Shown here: positions 9,049-18,333 of the stretch, piece after piece | Numbering within the stretch: the first letter of the stretch is position 1 | Layout: every line of letters begins with the position of its first letter | DNA from: Burkholderiaceae bacterium | GTDB lineage: Bacteria > Pseudomonadota > Gammaproteobacteria > Burkholderiales > WYBJ01 | NCBI GenBank assembly: GCA_011525945.1 | Contig: WYBJ01000112.1 | Span: 1-53,481 of the forward strand | Direction: 5' to 3' | DNA length: 53,481 bases | Program-made: the position numbers and the translations under genes | The notes under the pieces: model-generated | What the model saw: only the letters and a program-made list of their open reading frames with translations | Databases searched by the model: none | What the model was told of the DNA's origin: nothing

Positions 9049-10854
9049 TCAGCGGCTGGCCTTGCGCGGGTCGCCGCTTGCCGGAGGCGCGACCTTCAAC
9101 ACTTCGTCGATGGTGGTTACGCCGGCGGCGATCTTGGCCGCACCGCTGATGCGAAGGGGCTTCATCGCCTCCTTGTAGCACTGCTCGGTGAGCGCTTGCA
9201 GATCGGTCTCGGTTGTCACGAGACGACGCAGCGCGGGTGTCATGGCGAGCATTTCGTACAGGCCGACGCGACCCATGTACCCGGTCATGCGGCACTCGAG
9301 ACACCCCTTGGCGTAATAGACGCTTGCCGGCTTGTTCGCTTTCCAGGGCGTCACCAGCATCTCCCAGGCTTCGTCCTTGAGCTCGCCGGCCTGCTTGCAG
9401 TGCGGGCACAAGGTGCGCACGAGGCGCTGCGCCATCACGCCATTGAGCGTCGAGTTTAGCAGGTAATACGGCACCCCCAGGTCGAGCAGGCGCGTCACGG
9501 CCGAGGGCGCATCGTTGGTGTGCAAGGTGGAGAGCACCAGGTGTCCCGTGAGCGCCGCCTGGACGGCCATCTCGGCCGTTTCAAGGTCGCGGATCTCGCC
9601 CACCATGATGATGTCCGGGTCTTGCCGCAGCAGGGTGCGGATGCCGGATGCGAACGTGAGTTCGATGCTCGGCACGACCTGCATCTGGTTGAAGGACGGT
9701 TCCACCATCTCGATCGGATCTTCCACCGTGCAGACGTTGACTTCCGGGGTGGCGAGCGACTTGAGGGTCGAGTACAGCGTCGTGGTCTTGCCCGACCCGG
9801 TCGGGCCGGTCACGAGCACGATGCCGTTGGGCAGATTCACCATGGCGTTCCAGCGCCGGCTGTCGTCGTCGGTGAAGCCCAGTTCGGCGAAATCGCGCAC
9901 CAGCACTTCCGGGTCGAATACGCGCATCACGAGCTTCTCGCCGAACGCTGTCGGCATGGTGGAAAGCCGCAGCTCGACCTCGTTGCCCTCGGGTGTCTTG
10001 GTCTTCACGCGCCCGTCCTGCGGGCGGCGTTTTTCCACCACGTCCATACGGCCGAGTACCTTGATGCGACTCACCATCGCGGCCATCACCGGCGTCGGGA
10101 TCTGGTAGACCTGGTGCATCACCCCATCGATGCGAAAGCGCACGTTGCCAGCGTCGCGCCGCGGCTCGATGTGGATGTCGCTCGCACGCTGCTCGAAGGC
10201 GTACTGCAGCAGCCAGTCACAGATATGGACGATGTGCTGATCGTTCGCATCCAGCTTGCCGCTGCGCCCGAGTTGCACCAGTTGCTCGAAATTGGCGATT
10301 TGGCTGTAGGCGCCCTTGTCCTGCTCGGTGGCGATTTTCACCGAGCGGGCGAGGTTGTAGAACTCGACGATGTAACCGGTAATGTCGAGCGGGTTGGCGA
10401 TGACGCGTTTGATTTCCTTGCGCAGGATGTGGCTGAGCTGCGGCTCCCATTCGCGCACATATGGCTCGCAGGTGGCGATCACCACCTCGGTGGGCGTGAC
10501 TTCCACCGGCAGGATCTTGAAGCGCGTGGCATACGCGTTCGACATCACCTTGGTGACGGTGGCGAATTCGATCTTGAACGGATCGATGTGAAGATACGGG
10601 AGCTGCACCCGCTGGGCGAGCCATTGCGTCAGCTCCTCGATCGTCAGCACTTTCTTCGGGTTGCGCGGATCGCGCCACTTCTGGTCGGCCACGACGGCCA
10701 GCGGGTGCGTGTCGTTACGCGCAAGCCGCCGGTCGCGCAGCAGTTTCTCGCCGACGTCTTTCGCCGCAAGACCGTCGGCGATCAGATCGCCGATCACGGC
10801 ATCGAGCGTCAGCACCCGTTCCCGGGCGGGGTTGTGCGCGGTTGCGCTTTGCAT
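9049..10854 (-). CDS. GspE/PilB-family secretion or pilus-assembly ATPase
   Basis: A 601-aa type II secretion/type IV pilus ATPase. It has an N-terminal MshEN-like region (to about 200), the ATPase core with Walker A GPTGSGKTT at 350-358, a Walker B-region stretch with QDPDIIMVGEIRD, and a C-terminal zinc-binding pair of cysteine motifs (CPHC and CLEC). The start ATG 10854 has GAGG 10 nt upstream. No pilin, inner-membrane platform or secretin gene lies nearby. The two kinase genes downstream start 52 nt after its stop, which suggests co-regulation. Which machine it powers cannot be told from here. Confidence 0.88.
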   Translation of the reverse strand: MQSATAHNPARERVLTLDAVIGDLIADGLAAKDVGEKLLRDRRLARNDTHPLAVVADQKWRDPRNPKKVLTIEELTQWLAQRVQLPYLHIDPFKIEFATVTKVMSNAYATRFKILPVEVTPTEVVIATCEPYVREWEPQLSHILRKEIKRVIANPLDITGYIVEFYNLARSVKIATEQDKGAYSQIANFEQLVQLGRSGKLDANDQHIVHICDWLLQYAFEQRASDIHIEPRRDAGNVRFRIDGVMHQVYQIPTPVMAAMVSRIKVLGRMDVVEKRRPQDGRVKTKTPEGNEVELRLSTMPTAFGEKLVMRVFDPEVLVRDFAELGFTDDDSRRWNAMVNLPNGIVLVTGPTGSGKTTTLYSTLKSLATPEVNVCTVEDPIEMVEPSFNQMQVVPSIELTFASGIRTLLRQDPDIIMVGEIRDLETAEMAVQAALTGHLVLSTLHTNDAPSAVTRLLDLGVPYYLLNSTLNGVMAQRLVRTLCPHCKQAGELKDEAWEMLVTPWKANKPASVYYAKGCLECRMTGYMGRVGLYEMLAMTPALRRLVTTETDLQALTEQCYKEAMKPLRISGAAKIAAGVTTIDEVLKVAPPASGDPRKASR

Positions 10855-11151
10855 TCAATACCTCGCGGATGGAGTTGGGTGGCAGCGCGTCAGCGCGTGC
10901 AGCATGGCACGACGGATTCGATTCGGCAACGAGCAGGCTGCCGCCGCAGCGAGGGCGCGAACGTACCCTCGCCGAACACCCGCGCCAGGCACCAATCGCG
11001 TGCGCCAGGCGCGGCGCCAGCACCAAGTCGGTGCGCCGGCAACGCCGCCGCCACCGTGACGGCGGCGTAAGTCTATGAAAAGAAGATGTTGTACTTGGCA
11101 GGAACGAGGCTTGCTTTTGGCCATTCCAATTCGCTTGCCGAGGGAGGGGCA
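10855..11151 (+). promoter_or_regulatory. divergent intergenic region between the ATPase and amt genes
   Basis: 297 nt separate the two divergent genes. It holds a perfect 9-bp hairpin (11042-11050 with 11060-11068, ACGCCGCCG/CGGCGGCGT). It also holds a sigma-54-like site, TGGCAGG-N4-AGGC, at 11096-11110, with the GG and GC pairs at the correct spacing, about 40 nt before the amt start. The -12 element is poor (AGGC instead of TTGC), so this is only a suggestion, supported by the common nitrogen control of amt genes. Confidence 0.33.
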
Positions 11152-12354
11152 ATGGAAGCGCTGAAGGTATCGAGCGATGTGCTGTTCGTGCTGTTGGGCG
11201 CGATCATGGTGCTCGCCATGCACGCCGGGTTTGCGTTCCTCGAGCTCGGCACGGTGCGCGCGAAGAATCAAGTCAACGCACTGGTCAAGATCCTGGGCGA
11301 TTTTGCGACCTCGAGCGTCGCCTATTTCTTCATCGGTTACGCGATCGCCTACGGCGTGAACTTCTTCGCCGGCGCCGAGCAGCTCGCACAACGCAGCGGC
11401 TACGATCTGGTGAAATTTTTCTTCCTGCTCACCTTTGCGGCCGCGGTGCCCGCCATCGTCTCGGGCGGCATCGCCGAGCGTGCCCGCTTCTATCCCCAGC
11501 TCGCGGCCACGTTCTTCATCGTCGGTTTCATCTATCCGTTATTCGAGGGGATCGCCTGGAATCAGCGATTCGGCGTGCAAGGCTGGATCAAGTCGAGCTT
11601 CGGCGCGGAGTTCCATGACTTCGCCGGGTCCGTGGTCGTACACGCCGTCGGTGGTTGGATCGCCGTCATGGCCGTGATGCTGCTCGGCGCGCGCACGGGC
11701 CGCTATACGCGCGATGGACGCGTCACCGCCCAGCCGCCTTCCAGCATTCCGTTCCTCGCGCTTGGCGCCTGGATCCTCTCGGTCGGCTGGTTCGGCTTCA
11801 ACGTCATGTCGGCGCAGACCATCGACAAGATCAGCGGTCTGGTGGCCGTCAACTCGCTGATGGCGATGGCAGGCGGCATCCTGGCCGCCATGGCGGTGGG
11901 CCGTAACGACCCGGGTTTCGTTCACAACGGCCCGCTGGCCGGATTGGTGGCGATCTGCGCGGGATCGGACTTGATGCACCCGATCGGCGCACTTTTCACC
12001 GGCGCCGTGGCCGGTGCGCTGTTCGTGTGGATGTTCACCGCGACCCAGAATCGCATGCGCGTCGACGACGTATTGGGCGTATGGCCGTTGCATGGCCTGT
12101 GCGGCGCCTGGGGCGGGATCGCGTGCGGCATCTTCGGCACCAAGGCGCTCGGCGGCCTGGGCGGTGTCACGTTCACGGCGCAGCTAGTCGGAACGCTGCT
12201 CGGGATCGCGGTCGCGCTGATCGGCGGCGGAATCGTCTACGGGCTGTTGAAGGCGACGGTGGGCATACGGCTCACGCCCGAGCAGGAATTCCAAGGCACC
12301 GACCTCTCGGTGCACCGTTTCACGACCGGCCAGGAGGTCGACGGGCGCTGGTAG
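11152..12354 (+). CDS. amt: ammonium transporter, Amt family
   Basis: A 400-aa polytopic membrane protein of the Amt/MEP/Rh family with about eleven hydrophobic segments. It conducts ammonium/ammonia across the inner membrane. The two pore histidine regions are visible as FAGSVVVHAVGG and WPLHGLCGAWGG. I start at ATG 11152, preceded by GGGAGGGGC; an in-frame ATG at 11086 lacks a ribosome site and would add 22 residues. There is no signal peptide, unlike many proteobacterial AmtB proteins. No glnK is adjacent; the PII gene in this window is at 26169. Confidence 0.9.
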   Translation: MEALKVSSDVLFVLLGAIMVLAMHAGFAFLELGTVRAKNQVNALVKILGDFATSSVAYFFIGYAIAYGVNFFAGAEQLAQRSGYDLVKFFFLLTFAAAVPAIVSGGIAERARFYPQLAATFFIVGFIYPLFEGIAWNQRFGVQGWIKSSFGAEFHDFAGSVVVHAVGGWIAVMAVMLLGARTGRYTRDGRVTAQPPSSIPFLALGAWILSVGWFGFNVMSAQTIDKISGLVAVNSLMAMAGGILAAMAVGRNDPGFVHNGPLAGLVAICAGSDLMHPIGALFTGAVAGALFVWMFTATQNRMRVDDVLGVWPLHGLCGAWGGIACGIFGTKALGGLGGVTFTAQLVGTLLGIAVALIGGGIVYGLLKATVGIRLTPEQEFQGTDLSVHRFTTGQEVDGRW

Positions 12355-12405
12355 GAGCGCACCGAGCCGCGCGCGCCTGAGCGTGCGAGAACGGATTCGC
12401 CGCGC

Positions 12406-12446
12406 GACCGCGTCAGGCCAACGGAGCGCGTTGGCCTGACGCGGTC
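12406..12446. terminator. perfect 17-bp inverted repeat between convergent genes
   Basis: Arms 12406-12422 (GACCGCGTCAGGCCAAC) and 12430-12446 are exact complements around a 7-nt loop. It sits between the convergent amt and MaoC-like genes, where a bidirectional terminator is expected. There is no U-tract on either side, so it would act as a strong stem rather than a classic intrinsic terminator. Confidence 0.55.
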
Positions 12447-12498
12447 AAAGGAAGGTTCGTGCGCAACCGGGTCGAGGAAGGACCGCTCGGGATTTCAT

Positions 12499-13359
12499 TC
12501 AGCCGAAGCGCACCTTACCCGCCATCGCGATGGCACCCTTCTCGTTGGCGGTCCACACCTCGGCGCCCGCGCCGTCGGCGGAAGGGCTGGCGTTGATCGT
12601 GAACGTCTCGGTGTGGAAGACGGGACTCATCGCACGATAGTCGAATTGCGCAACCGGACGTGGGCTATGGCGCCGGCACAGGTCGAGCAAGAGCGTTGCC
12701 TGCAACGGACCGTGCACGACCAGCGCCGGGTAGTGTTCTTCGCCGGTTGCGTACGGCAGATCGTAATGAATTCGATGGCCGTTGAAGGTGAGCGCCGAGA
12801 AACGGAACAGCAGCACCGGATCGGCTTGTAGCGACCGGCGCCAGGCAGCCGACTCGGGCGCGGGCTTGCCGGCGGCCTGCGCTTCGCCCGGCCGCGCGGC
12901 TTCGCGAAAGACGATGTCGTGCTCGTCGATCGCTGCGACTTCGCCCGAGCCGTAGATCGTGTGGCGCGCGGTGAGGAACACCAGTGTTCCGCTCCTGCCT
13001 TGCTTGGGTTCGATGGAGACGATTTCGGATTCGCGCCGCACGATCTCGCCCATGGTGAGCGGGCGCCGGAATTGCATGCGCCCGCCCGCCCACATGCGTC
13101 GCGGCAGCGGCAGAGGCGGCAGAAACCCGCCCCGCCGCGGGTGTCCGTCGGGGCCGATCTCGGACTGACGCCGCGCATCGAGAAAGTAGAACCAGTGCCA
13201 GCCAAGCGGAATTGGCTGACCGCGTTGCGGCGTCGGCTCGTCGCGATCGAGTGAGGCGGTCATCGCCTTGATCGGCCAGGCCGTGATTTCGTCCTCGGCC
13301 GAATCCTTGCGGCCTACCCAGGTGCGGAATTGGTTCAGGTCGGTTGCGTCGGTGCTCAT
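12499..13359 (-). CDS. MaoC-like (two hotdog) acyl-CoA hydratase
   Basis: A 286-aa protein with an N-terminal FAS1-dehydratase-like hotdog (about 10-160) and a C-terminal MaoC-like hotdog (about 175-285). The second half carries the hydratase motif FNGHRIHYDLPYA. It resembles the mesaconyl-C4-CoA / HTD2-type hydratases, which add water to an enoyl-CoA. I chose ATG 13359, which has GGAG 6 nt upstream; ATG 13371 would add four residues. It follows two carboxyltransferase genes on the same strand with a 57-nt gap, so it likely handles an acyl-CoA from the same pathway. The precise substrate is unknown. Confidence 0.8.
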   Translation of the reverse strand: MSTDATDLNQFRTWVGRKDSAEDEITAWPIKAMTASLDRDEPTPQRGQPIPLGWHWFYFLDARRQSEIGPDGHPRRGGFLPPLPLPRRMWAGGRMQFRRPLTMGEIVRRESEIVSIEPKQGRSGTLVFLTARHTIYGSGEVAAIDEHDIVFREAARPGEAQAAGKPAPESAAWRRSLQADPVLLFRFSALTFNGHRIHYDLPYATGEEHYPALVVHGPLQATLLLDLCRRHSPRPVAQFDYRAMSPVFHTETFTINASPSADGAGAEVWTANEKGAIAMAGKVRFG

Positions 13360-13416
13360 GCTGTACTCCATCTTGGGGTTGACGTTTGCGCCTCGGCCGG
13401 CTGGTACAGCGCCCCA

Positions 13417-14982
13417 TCATGGCCGAACGCCCGACTTCAGCTTCGGCCCGAGCGAGGTCTGGATGCGGGTCTGGGCCGCCTCGATGAAGCGGCAAAGATA
13501 GGGGCGCGTATCGCGCGGATCGATGATGTCCTCCACGGCGAAAGCCTCGGCGGTGAGAAACGGCGAAGCGTAGCGCCGCATCTCGGCCTCCAGCTCGGCG
13601 CCGCGCTGTACGGGATCCGTGGCGGCAGCGAGCTCGCGCCGAAACGCGGCTGCCACGCCGCCTTCGATGGGCAGCGAGCCCCACTCGGCGCTGGGCCAGG
13701 CAATCTTGAAGTCGAGCTGATTCTTGTCGCAAGTTGCCATGCCCGCCATACCGTAGCACTTGCGGATCACCACGGTGAAAATCGGCACCGACGCCTGCAT
13801 CGCGACATAGACCGCGCGCATGCCATCGCGCAGCGTACCGAGCTGCTCGGCCTGCGCCCCGACCATGAAGCCCGGGACATCCACCAGGAACACCAACGGG
13901 ATGTGAAACGTGTCGCACAGCTCGGTGAAACGGATCTGCTTGCGCGCAGCCTTTGCATCCATGGCGCCGCCGTTGACCATCGGATTGTTGGCGATGATGC
14001 CAACGACATGGCCATGCATGCGCGCGAAGCACGTGATCAAGGCGCGTCCGAACGTCGGCTGCAGCTCGAAGCTGGAATCGCGATCGACGATGAGGCCGAT
14101 GAGTTTGCGCATATCGTAGGGTCTGCGCCGGTCGCGCGGCACGATCGAGACGAGCGCCTGCTCGCGCCGTTCGGGTGGGTCACACGTCGCCAGTACCGGC
14201 GGCGCCTGCCAGACGTTTTGCGGCAGGTAGGACATGAACCGGCGGATTGCCGCGAACGCTTGCGCTTCGCTCGCAACGGCGTTGTCGATGCTGCCGCCGG
14301 CATCGACCGCGACGCGCGCTCCGCCCAGCCGTTCCTTGTCGATCTTCTCGCCGAGCGAGCGCTCTACCACCGGCGGGCCGGCGGCGAAAATCTGGCTTTG
14401 ACCCGTGACCATCACGCTCCAGTGCGACAGGATCGCACGGCCCGCGGGGCCGCCCGCGGCGGTGCCGAGCACCGCGCTCACCACGGGTACGCACGACAGC
14501 AGATCGACGCAGCGCTCGAACCCATGCATGCCCGGGAAGACCGAGTATCCGCGCCGCTTGGCCGATGTGACGGTACCACCGGCGCCGTCGATGAGATTGA
14601 CGAGCGGAATGCGGTATTCGTAGGCCAGATCCTCGACGAACCCACCCTGGCCGCCCTTGCGACGCAGGTCGCCCATGCCGGTACCGCCGCGGATGGTGAA
14701 GTCCTCGCCGCCGACGGCGACCGGGCGCCCGTCGATCTTCGCCAGGCCCATGACGTAAGGCATTGGCCGCACCGATTGCAGCGTGCCATCGGCTGCGTAG
14801 CTGCCCTGGCCGGTGAGCTTCCCCACTTCCTGGAACGAGCCTGCATCGGTGAGCGTGGCGATACGCTCGCGGATCGTGAGCTTGCCGGCTTCGTGCTGCC
14901 GGTGCACGGATTCGTCACCGCCCAGGGCCTCGGCATGACCATGGCGTTGCGCGATTTCCTCGGCTTCCGGCTGCCAGCTCAT
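13417..14982 (-). CDS. acyl-CoA carboxylase, carboxyltransferase subunit (copy 1)
   Basis: A 521-aa carboxyltransferase (PccB/MccB/AccD fold) with two crotonase-like halves. It transfers carboxyl from carboxybiotin to an acyl-CoA. Typical stretches are GGTGMGDLRRKGGQGG, the GAGG oxyanion loop and NNPMVNGGAMD in the second half. The start ATG 14982 gives MSWQPEAEE; the reading frame stays open upstream into the neighbouring gene but that is antiparallel noise. Its upstream neighbour is a second carboxyltransferase of the same size, and no biotin carboxylase or biotin carrier lies in the window. Confidence 0.87.
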   Translation of the reverse strand: MSWQPEAEEIAQRHGHAEALGGDESVHRQHEAGKLTIRERIATLTDAGSFQEVGKLTGQGSYAADGTLQSVRPMPYVMGLAKIDGRPVAVGGEDFTIRGGTGMGDLRRKGGQGGFVEDLAYEYRIPLVNLIDGAGGTVTSAKRRGYSVFPGMHGFERCVDLLSCVPVVSAVLGTAAGGPAGRAILSHWSVMVTGQSQIFAAGPPVVERSLGEKIDKERLGGARVAVDAGGSIDNAVASEAQAFAAIRRFMSYLPQNVWQAPPVLATCDPPERREQALVSIVPRDRRRPYDMRKLIGLIVDRDSSFELQPTFGRALITCFARMHGHVVGIIANNPMVNGGAMDAKAARKQIRFTELCDTFHIPLVFLVDVPGFMVGAQAEQLGTLRDGMRAVYVAMQASVPIFTVVIRKCYGMAGMATCDKNQLDFKIAWPSAEWGSLPIEGGVAAAFRRELAAATDPVQRGAELEAEMRRYASPFLTAEAFAVEDIIDPRDTRPYLCRFIEAAQTRIQTSLGPKLKSGVRP

Positions 14983-15011
14983 GGGCGATGTCCTCCGCGC
15001 GTTCGCGCTCG

Positions 15012-16544
15012 TCAGTAGGAAGTAGGCCAGGCGCGCAGCAAGTGCTGCCCGATGCCGCGCGTCGGGCGCAGGCGATGCACATCCAGCATGCGGATCAGGT
15101 ACTCGCGGGTCGTGTGCGGAAGGATCACGTCCTGCACGGCGTACAAGGCGGCGATGTCGTACACCGAGCTGTCGCGCCGCATGCGTGCGAGCGCCTCCCC
15201 GTAGCCCGGTTCTTCCGGTCTGAGGCCCCAGGTAACGGTTACACCCGAAGCCGGATCCATGAAGCTCACCTCGGCGCTTGGCCAGGCGAGGAATTCGTCG
15301 GAGTTCCGTCCGCCGCCCATGTTGATGTACGCCTGCCCATAACTCTTGCGTACCAGGATCGTGAGCTTCGGCACAGTAAGGAGCGAAAGCGCGTTCATGA
15401 AGTTCATGATCTTGCCCGGCGCGCGTTTGCGCTCGGCTTCGATGCCGATGGCGAAGCCCGGCGTGTCGACCAGCATCACGAGCGGGATATTGTACGAATC
15501 GCACAACACCAGGAAGCTCGTGATCTTGTCGCAGGCATCGGCGTCGAGCGCGCCGCCCTTGAACATCGGATTGTTGGCGACGATCCCCACGCTGTCACCG
15601 CCAAGGCGCGCAAGTGCGGTGACGGCCGCTTTGCCGAAGCGCGCCTTCAACTCGAACACACTGTCCGCGTCGGTGATGAGGTCGATGATGCGGCGCATGT
15701 CGTAGACCTGGGTGCGGCTCTCTGGAAGGATCTGATAGATCCGCTCCTGGTCTCGCCCGGAATCGGCCGGGACCGCGGCAGTCGGCGGCGGCTCGAGGTT
15801 ATGCCCGGGCAGATACGCCAGACAACGCTTGATGAGCTCGATCGCCTCCTCGTCGCTGTCCGCCACCTGGTCGGCAAAGCCCGTTACCTCCGCGTGCATG
15901 CGCCAGCCACCGAGCACTTCCGGATCGACCGATTCGTTCATCGCGAGCGCGGCGAGCTGCGGGCTCGACACCGCCATGATCGCGCCCTTGCGAAAGACAT
16001 TGAAGTCGGAGAGCACGCAATACCAGGTGGATGAGCCGAAGCATTGGCCCATGGCGGCCGAGAGCCACGGCGACTCGCGCGTGCGACGATACTGCGCCGG
16101 ATCGTTGCCGAGCAATGCGCCCATGCCGCGCGAGCCCATGTGATCGGGCATGCGGGCGCCGGACGACTCGCCCAGGAAGATGAGCGGCACCCCGCGCTCG
16201 GCGGCCGCGCGCTTCATCTGTCCGATCTTCTTCATATTGGTACCGCCCGAGGAGGCGCCCTTGACGGTGAAGTCGTTGGCGACCAGGGCGATCTCGCGCC
16301 CGCCAATGCGGCCGAAGCCGGCGATCTTGCCATCCGCAGGCGTCGCTTGCGCATCCGGCGGGTTCGAGCTGGTGGCGAACAGGCCCGACTCGATGAAGCT
16401 CCCGGGATCGATCAAGTGCGCGATGCGCGCGCGCGCATCGAGCCAGCCGGCAGCGGTGCGTCGTGCGAGCCGCTCGGCGCCACCCATCGCAAGCGCCCGC
16501 GCGCGGCGCGCTTCGTACTCCTGACGCAGCGCTTCGAAGCTCAT
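15012..16544 (-). CDS. acyl-CoA carboxylase, carboxyltransferase subunit (copy 2)
   Basis: A 510-aa carboxyltransferase with conserved stretches KGASSGGTNMKKIGQMKRA, GESSGARMPDHMGSRG and NNPMFKGGALDADACDK. Start ATG 16544 has AGAAGGA upstream. It ends 29 nt before copy 1, so the pair is co-transcribed. The two proteins share family motifs but differ along most of their length, so they are old paralogues, not a recent duplication. They might form a hetero-oligomer or serve two substrates. The biotin subunit must come from elsewhere. Confidence 0.87.
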   Translation of the reverse strand: MSFEALRQEYEARRARALAMGGAERLARRTAAGWLDARARIAHLIDPGSFIESGLFATSSNPPDAQATPADGKIAGFGRIGGREIALVANDFTVKGASSGGTNMKKIGQMKRAAAERGVPLIFLGESSGARMPDHMGSRGMGALLGNDPAQYRRTRESPWLSAAMGQCFGSSTWYCVLSDFNVFRKGAIMAVSSPQLAALAMNESVDPEVLGGWRMHAEVTGFADQVADSDEEAIELIKRCLAYLPGHNLEPPPTAAVPADSGRDQERIYQILPESRTQVYDMRRIIDLITDADSVFELKARFGKAAVTALARLGGDSVGIVANNPMFKGGALDADACDKITSFLVLCDSYNIPLVMLVDTPGFAIGIEAERKRAPGKIMNFMNALSLLTVPKLTILVRKSYGQAYINMGGGRNSDEFLAWPSAEVSFMDPASGVTVTWGLRPEEPGYGEALARMRRDSSVYDIAALYAVQDVILPHTTREYLIRMLDVHRLRPTRGIGQHLLRAWPTSY

Positions 16545-16681
16545 CGAGTCCTTCTCGTGCGCTGGACTTCGGGCGACACACGCGTTCTCATCGTTGAACT
16601 CGATGCGATGCTCGCAACGCAATTCGAAGGATTCTACGACAAGCGCAGCCTCCCGGTTTCGTCGACCGGCAGGCGTTTGCG

Positions 16682-17764
16682 CTACGCGAGCGGCAGTGCC
16701 ACCGTCTGCCCCGTGCGCGCTGCCTGCTCGATCGCGAGAGTGGCTTCGAGGTTCGCCCGCGCGGTCTGTGGTGTGGCGAGATGGCACGCCTTGCCGGTGG
16801 CGAGGTGGTCGAGCCACGCGCGTGTCTCGGTGGCGACCGGACCGATGAAGTCGCCGAGCGCCCAATCGCCTGGCGTGCCGCTCGAAAGAAACACGGCGTT
16901 GACCGAATGATCGGGCAAGTACACGTGCGGAACGCCGTGGTCGCTGTACATCACCTGATCGGTGTGATCGTCGTCGAGCAGCATCACGCCGTCGGTCCCG
17001 ATGAGCTCGACACGCGCAGCATGGCCGAGCGCGGGGTACTTTTCCGGCAGCGCATAGCACACGCCGAGGTTGACCGCGGCCCCGTCGTCGTAGCGCAGGA
17101 TCGCCCAGGTGAGATCGTCCGTGGCGTGTCCGGCGGCGGCGAGCACACCGCGGCTCCCGACCGCGGTCACTTCGATGAAACGTCGACCTTCGAAGAACCA
17201 GTTCATCAGATCGACGTAGTACGTGAGCGCATCGACCACCGGGGTCGCACGCGGGTTGCGTGCCAGCATGGCAAGCGCCTGCGAGCGCGAGTTGTAGACG
17301 CGCGCCTGCGCGCCGATCAGCCGGCCCATGCGCGCGCGTACGATCTGCTCCTTCGCCACCTGATAGCGCTTGCGAAAGCGCCGGCTGTAGCCGACGCGCA
17401 GATCGCCGTGCGCGGCAACGACCGCGCCCAGGATGCGATCGGCATCGGCGAGGGTGAGCGCGATCGGCTTCTCCACCAACACCGCCTTGCCCGCAGCGAG
17501 CGCCTGCAGCGCGATCTCGACGTGCTCGCCTTCGCTCGTGGCGACGACCACGGCCGTCACCTCGGGATGCGAGATGATCTCCCGATTCTCGGTCGACCAG
17601 CGATCGGCGGAAACGGTTTCGGCGAGCTCGCGGGCCTTCCTCGCTTCGATGTCCGACACCGCGACGAACCTCACAGCCGGGTGTTCGGCGGCAACGCGCG
17701 CGCGCAGCGAGCCGATGCGCCCCGAGCCGACGATCGCAAGTCCGATCGGCTTGCTCGGCTTCAC
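16682..17764 (-). CDS. Gfo/Idh/MocA-family NAD(P)-dependent oxidoreductase
   Basis: A 360-aa dehydrogenase. The N-terminal Rossmann fold has GSGRIGSLRARV from residue 13 and the family EKP motif at 98-100. The C-terminal alpha/beta domain follows from about 125. Members oxidise sugars, inositols and related polyols; the substrate here is unknown. It starts at a GTG (17764) whose last bases overlap the stop of the upstream thioesterase gene (GTGA), implying translational coupling. It is also in the same direction as the carboxylase genes, 137 nt upstream of them. Confidence 0.85.
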   Translation of the reverse strand: MKPSKPIGLAIVGSGRIGSLRARVAAEHPAVRFVAVSDIEARKARELAETVSADRWSTENREIISHPEVTAVVVATSEGEHVEIALQALAAGKAVLVEKPIALTLADADRILGAVVAAHGDLRVGYSRRFRKRYQVAKEQIVRARMGRLIGAQARVYNSRSQALAMLARNPRATPVVDALTYYVDLMNWFFEGRRFIEVTAVGSRGVLAAAGHATDDLTWAILRYDDGAAVNLGVCYALPEKYPALGHAARVELIGTDGVMLLDDDHTDQVMYSDHGVPHVYLPDHSVNAVFLSSGTPGDWALGDFIGPVATETRAWLDHLATGKACHLATPQTARANLEATLAIEQAARTGQTVALPLA

Positions 17765-18333
17765 GGCCGTCCGCTTCGCGCGTGCGAACCGCTCGGACGG
17801 CCCGTCCGGTCCTTAGGCGCGGCGCTCGTACCGGATGCGCGCGCGGGCCGAGCGGATGGCGCCGAACGCTTGGCCGCGGGCGGCTCGGCCGCGTCTTGCG
17901 GCACTTGTGTCACCCTCGGCAACAACACCATCTGGGTCTGTGTGACAACGGCCACCATGCGACCGTCGGCATTACGCACCGTCGTCTGCCACACCATGGT
18001 CGTGCGGCCGATGTGCAATGGAATCGAGACCGCCGTGAGCAGCGGGCCTTCGCCGGCGGCGAAGAAATTGGTTTTCGATTCGAGCGTGGTGGTTCCAGCA
18101 CCTGGCGGCAGATTGGCAACGGCGCCGCGGGCACCGAGCAGATCGGCGAAGGTCATGATGATGCCGCCGGCAACACGTCCGCCGCGATTCATGTGCTGCG
18201 GCTTGACGGGCAGCTCGGCGCGAACTTCCTTCTTCGTGATGCGTTGCAGCTGCACGCCTAGCGTGCGCGCGATCGGATGGTGCGCGAACACGTCTTGCAG
18301 TTGCGCGCGTCGCTTCACCGCGGGGCAGTCCAC
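17761..18333 (-). CDS. PaaI-family hotdog thioesterase with a basic Ala/Pro/Arg tail
   Basis: A 190-aa protein. Residues 15-140 form a PaaI-like hotdog fold, with the family stretch NRGGRVAGGIIMTFADLLGA. Such proteins hydrolyse acyl-CoA thioesters. The last 40-45 residues are low-complexity and rich in Ala, Pro, Arg and Ser, which is not part of the fold. The start is GTG 18333; a GTG five codons later is also possible. The stop overlaps the next gene start by 4 nt. Confidence 0.75.
   Translation of the reverse strand: MDCPAVKRRAQLQDVFAHHPIARTLGVQLQRITKKEVRAELPVKPQHMNRGGRVAGGIIMTFADLLGARGAVANLPPGAGTTTLESKTNFFAAGEGPLLTAVSIPLHIGRTTMVWQTTVRNADGRMVAVVTQTQMVLLPRVTQVPQDAAEPPAAKRSAPSARPARASGTSAAPKDRTGRPSGSHARSGRP

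Noticed and set aside
14983..15504. N-terminal extension of carboxyltransferase copy 1
   Set aside because: The open frame runs through copy 2 in another frame and matches no family; ATG 14982 gives the normal length.
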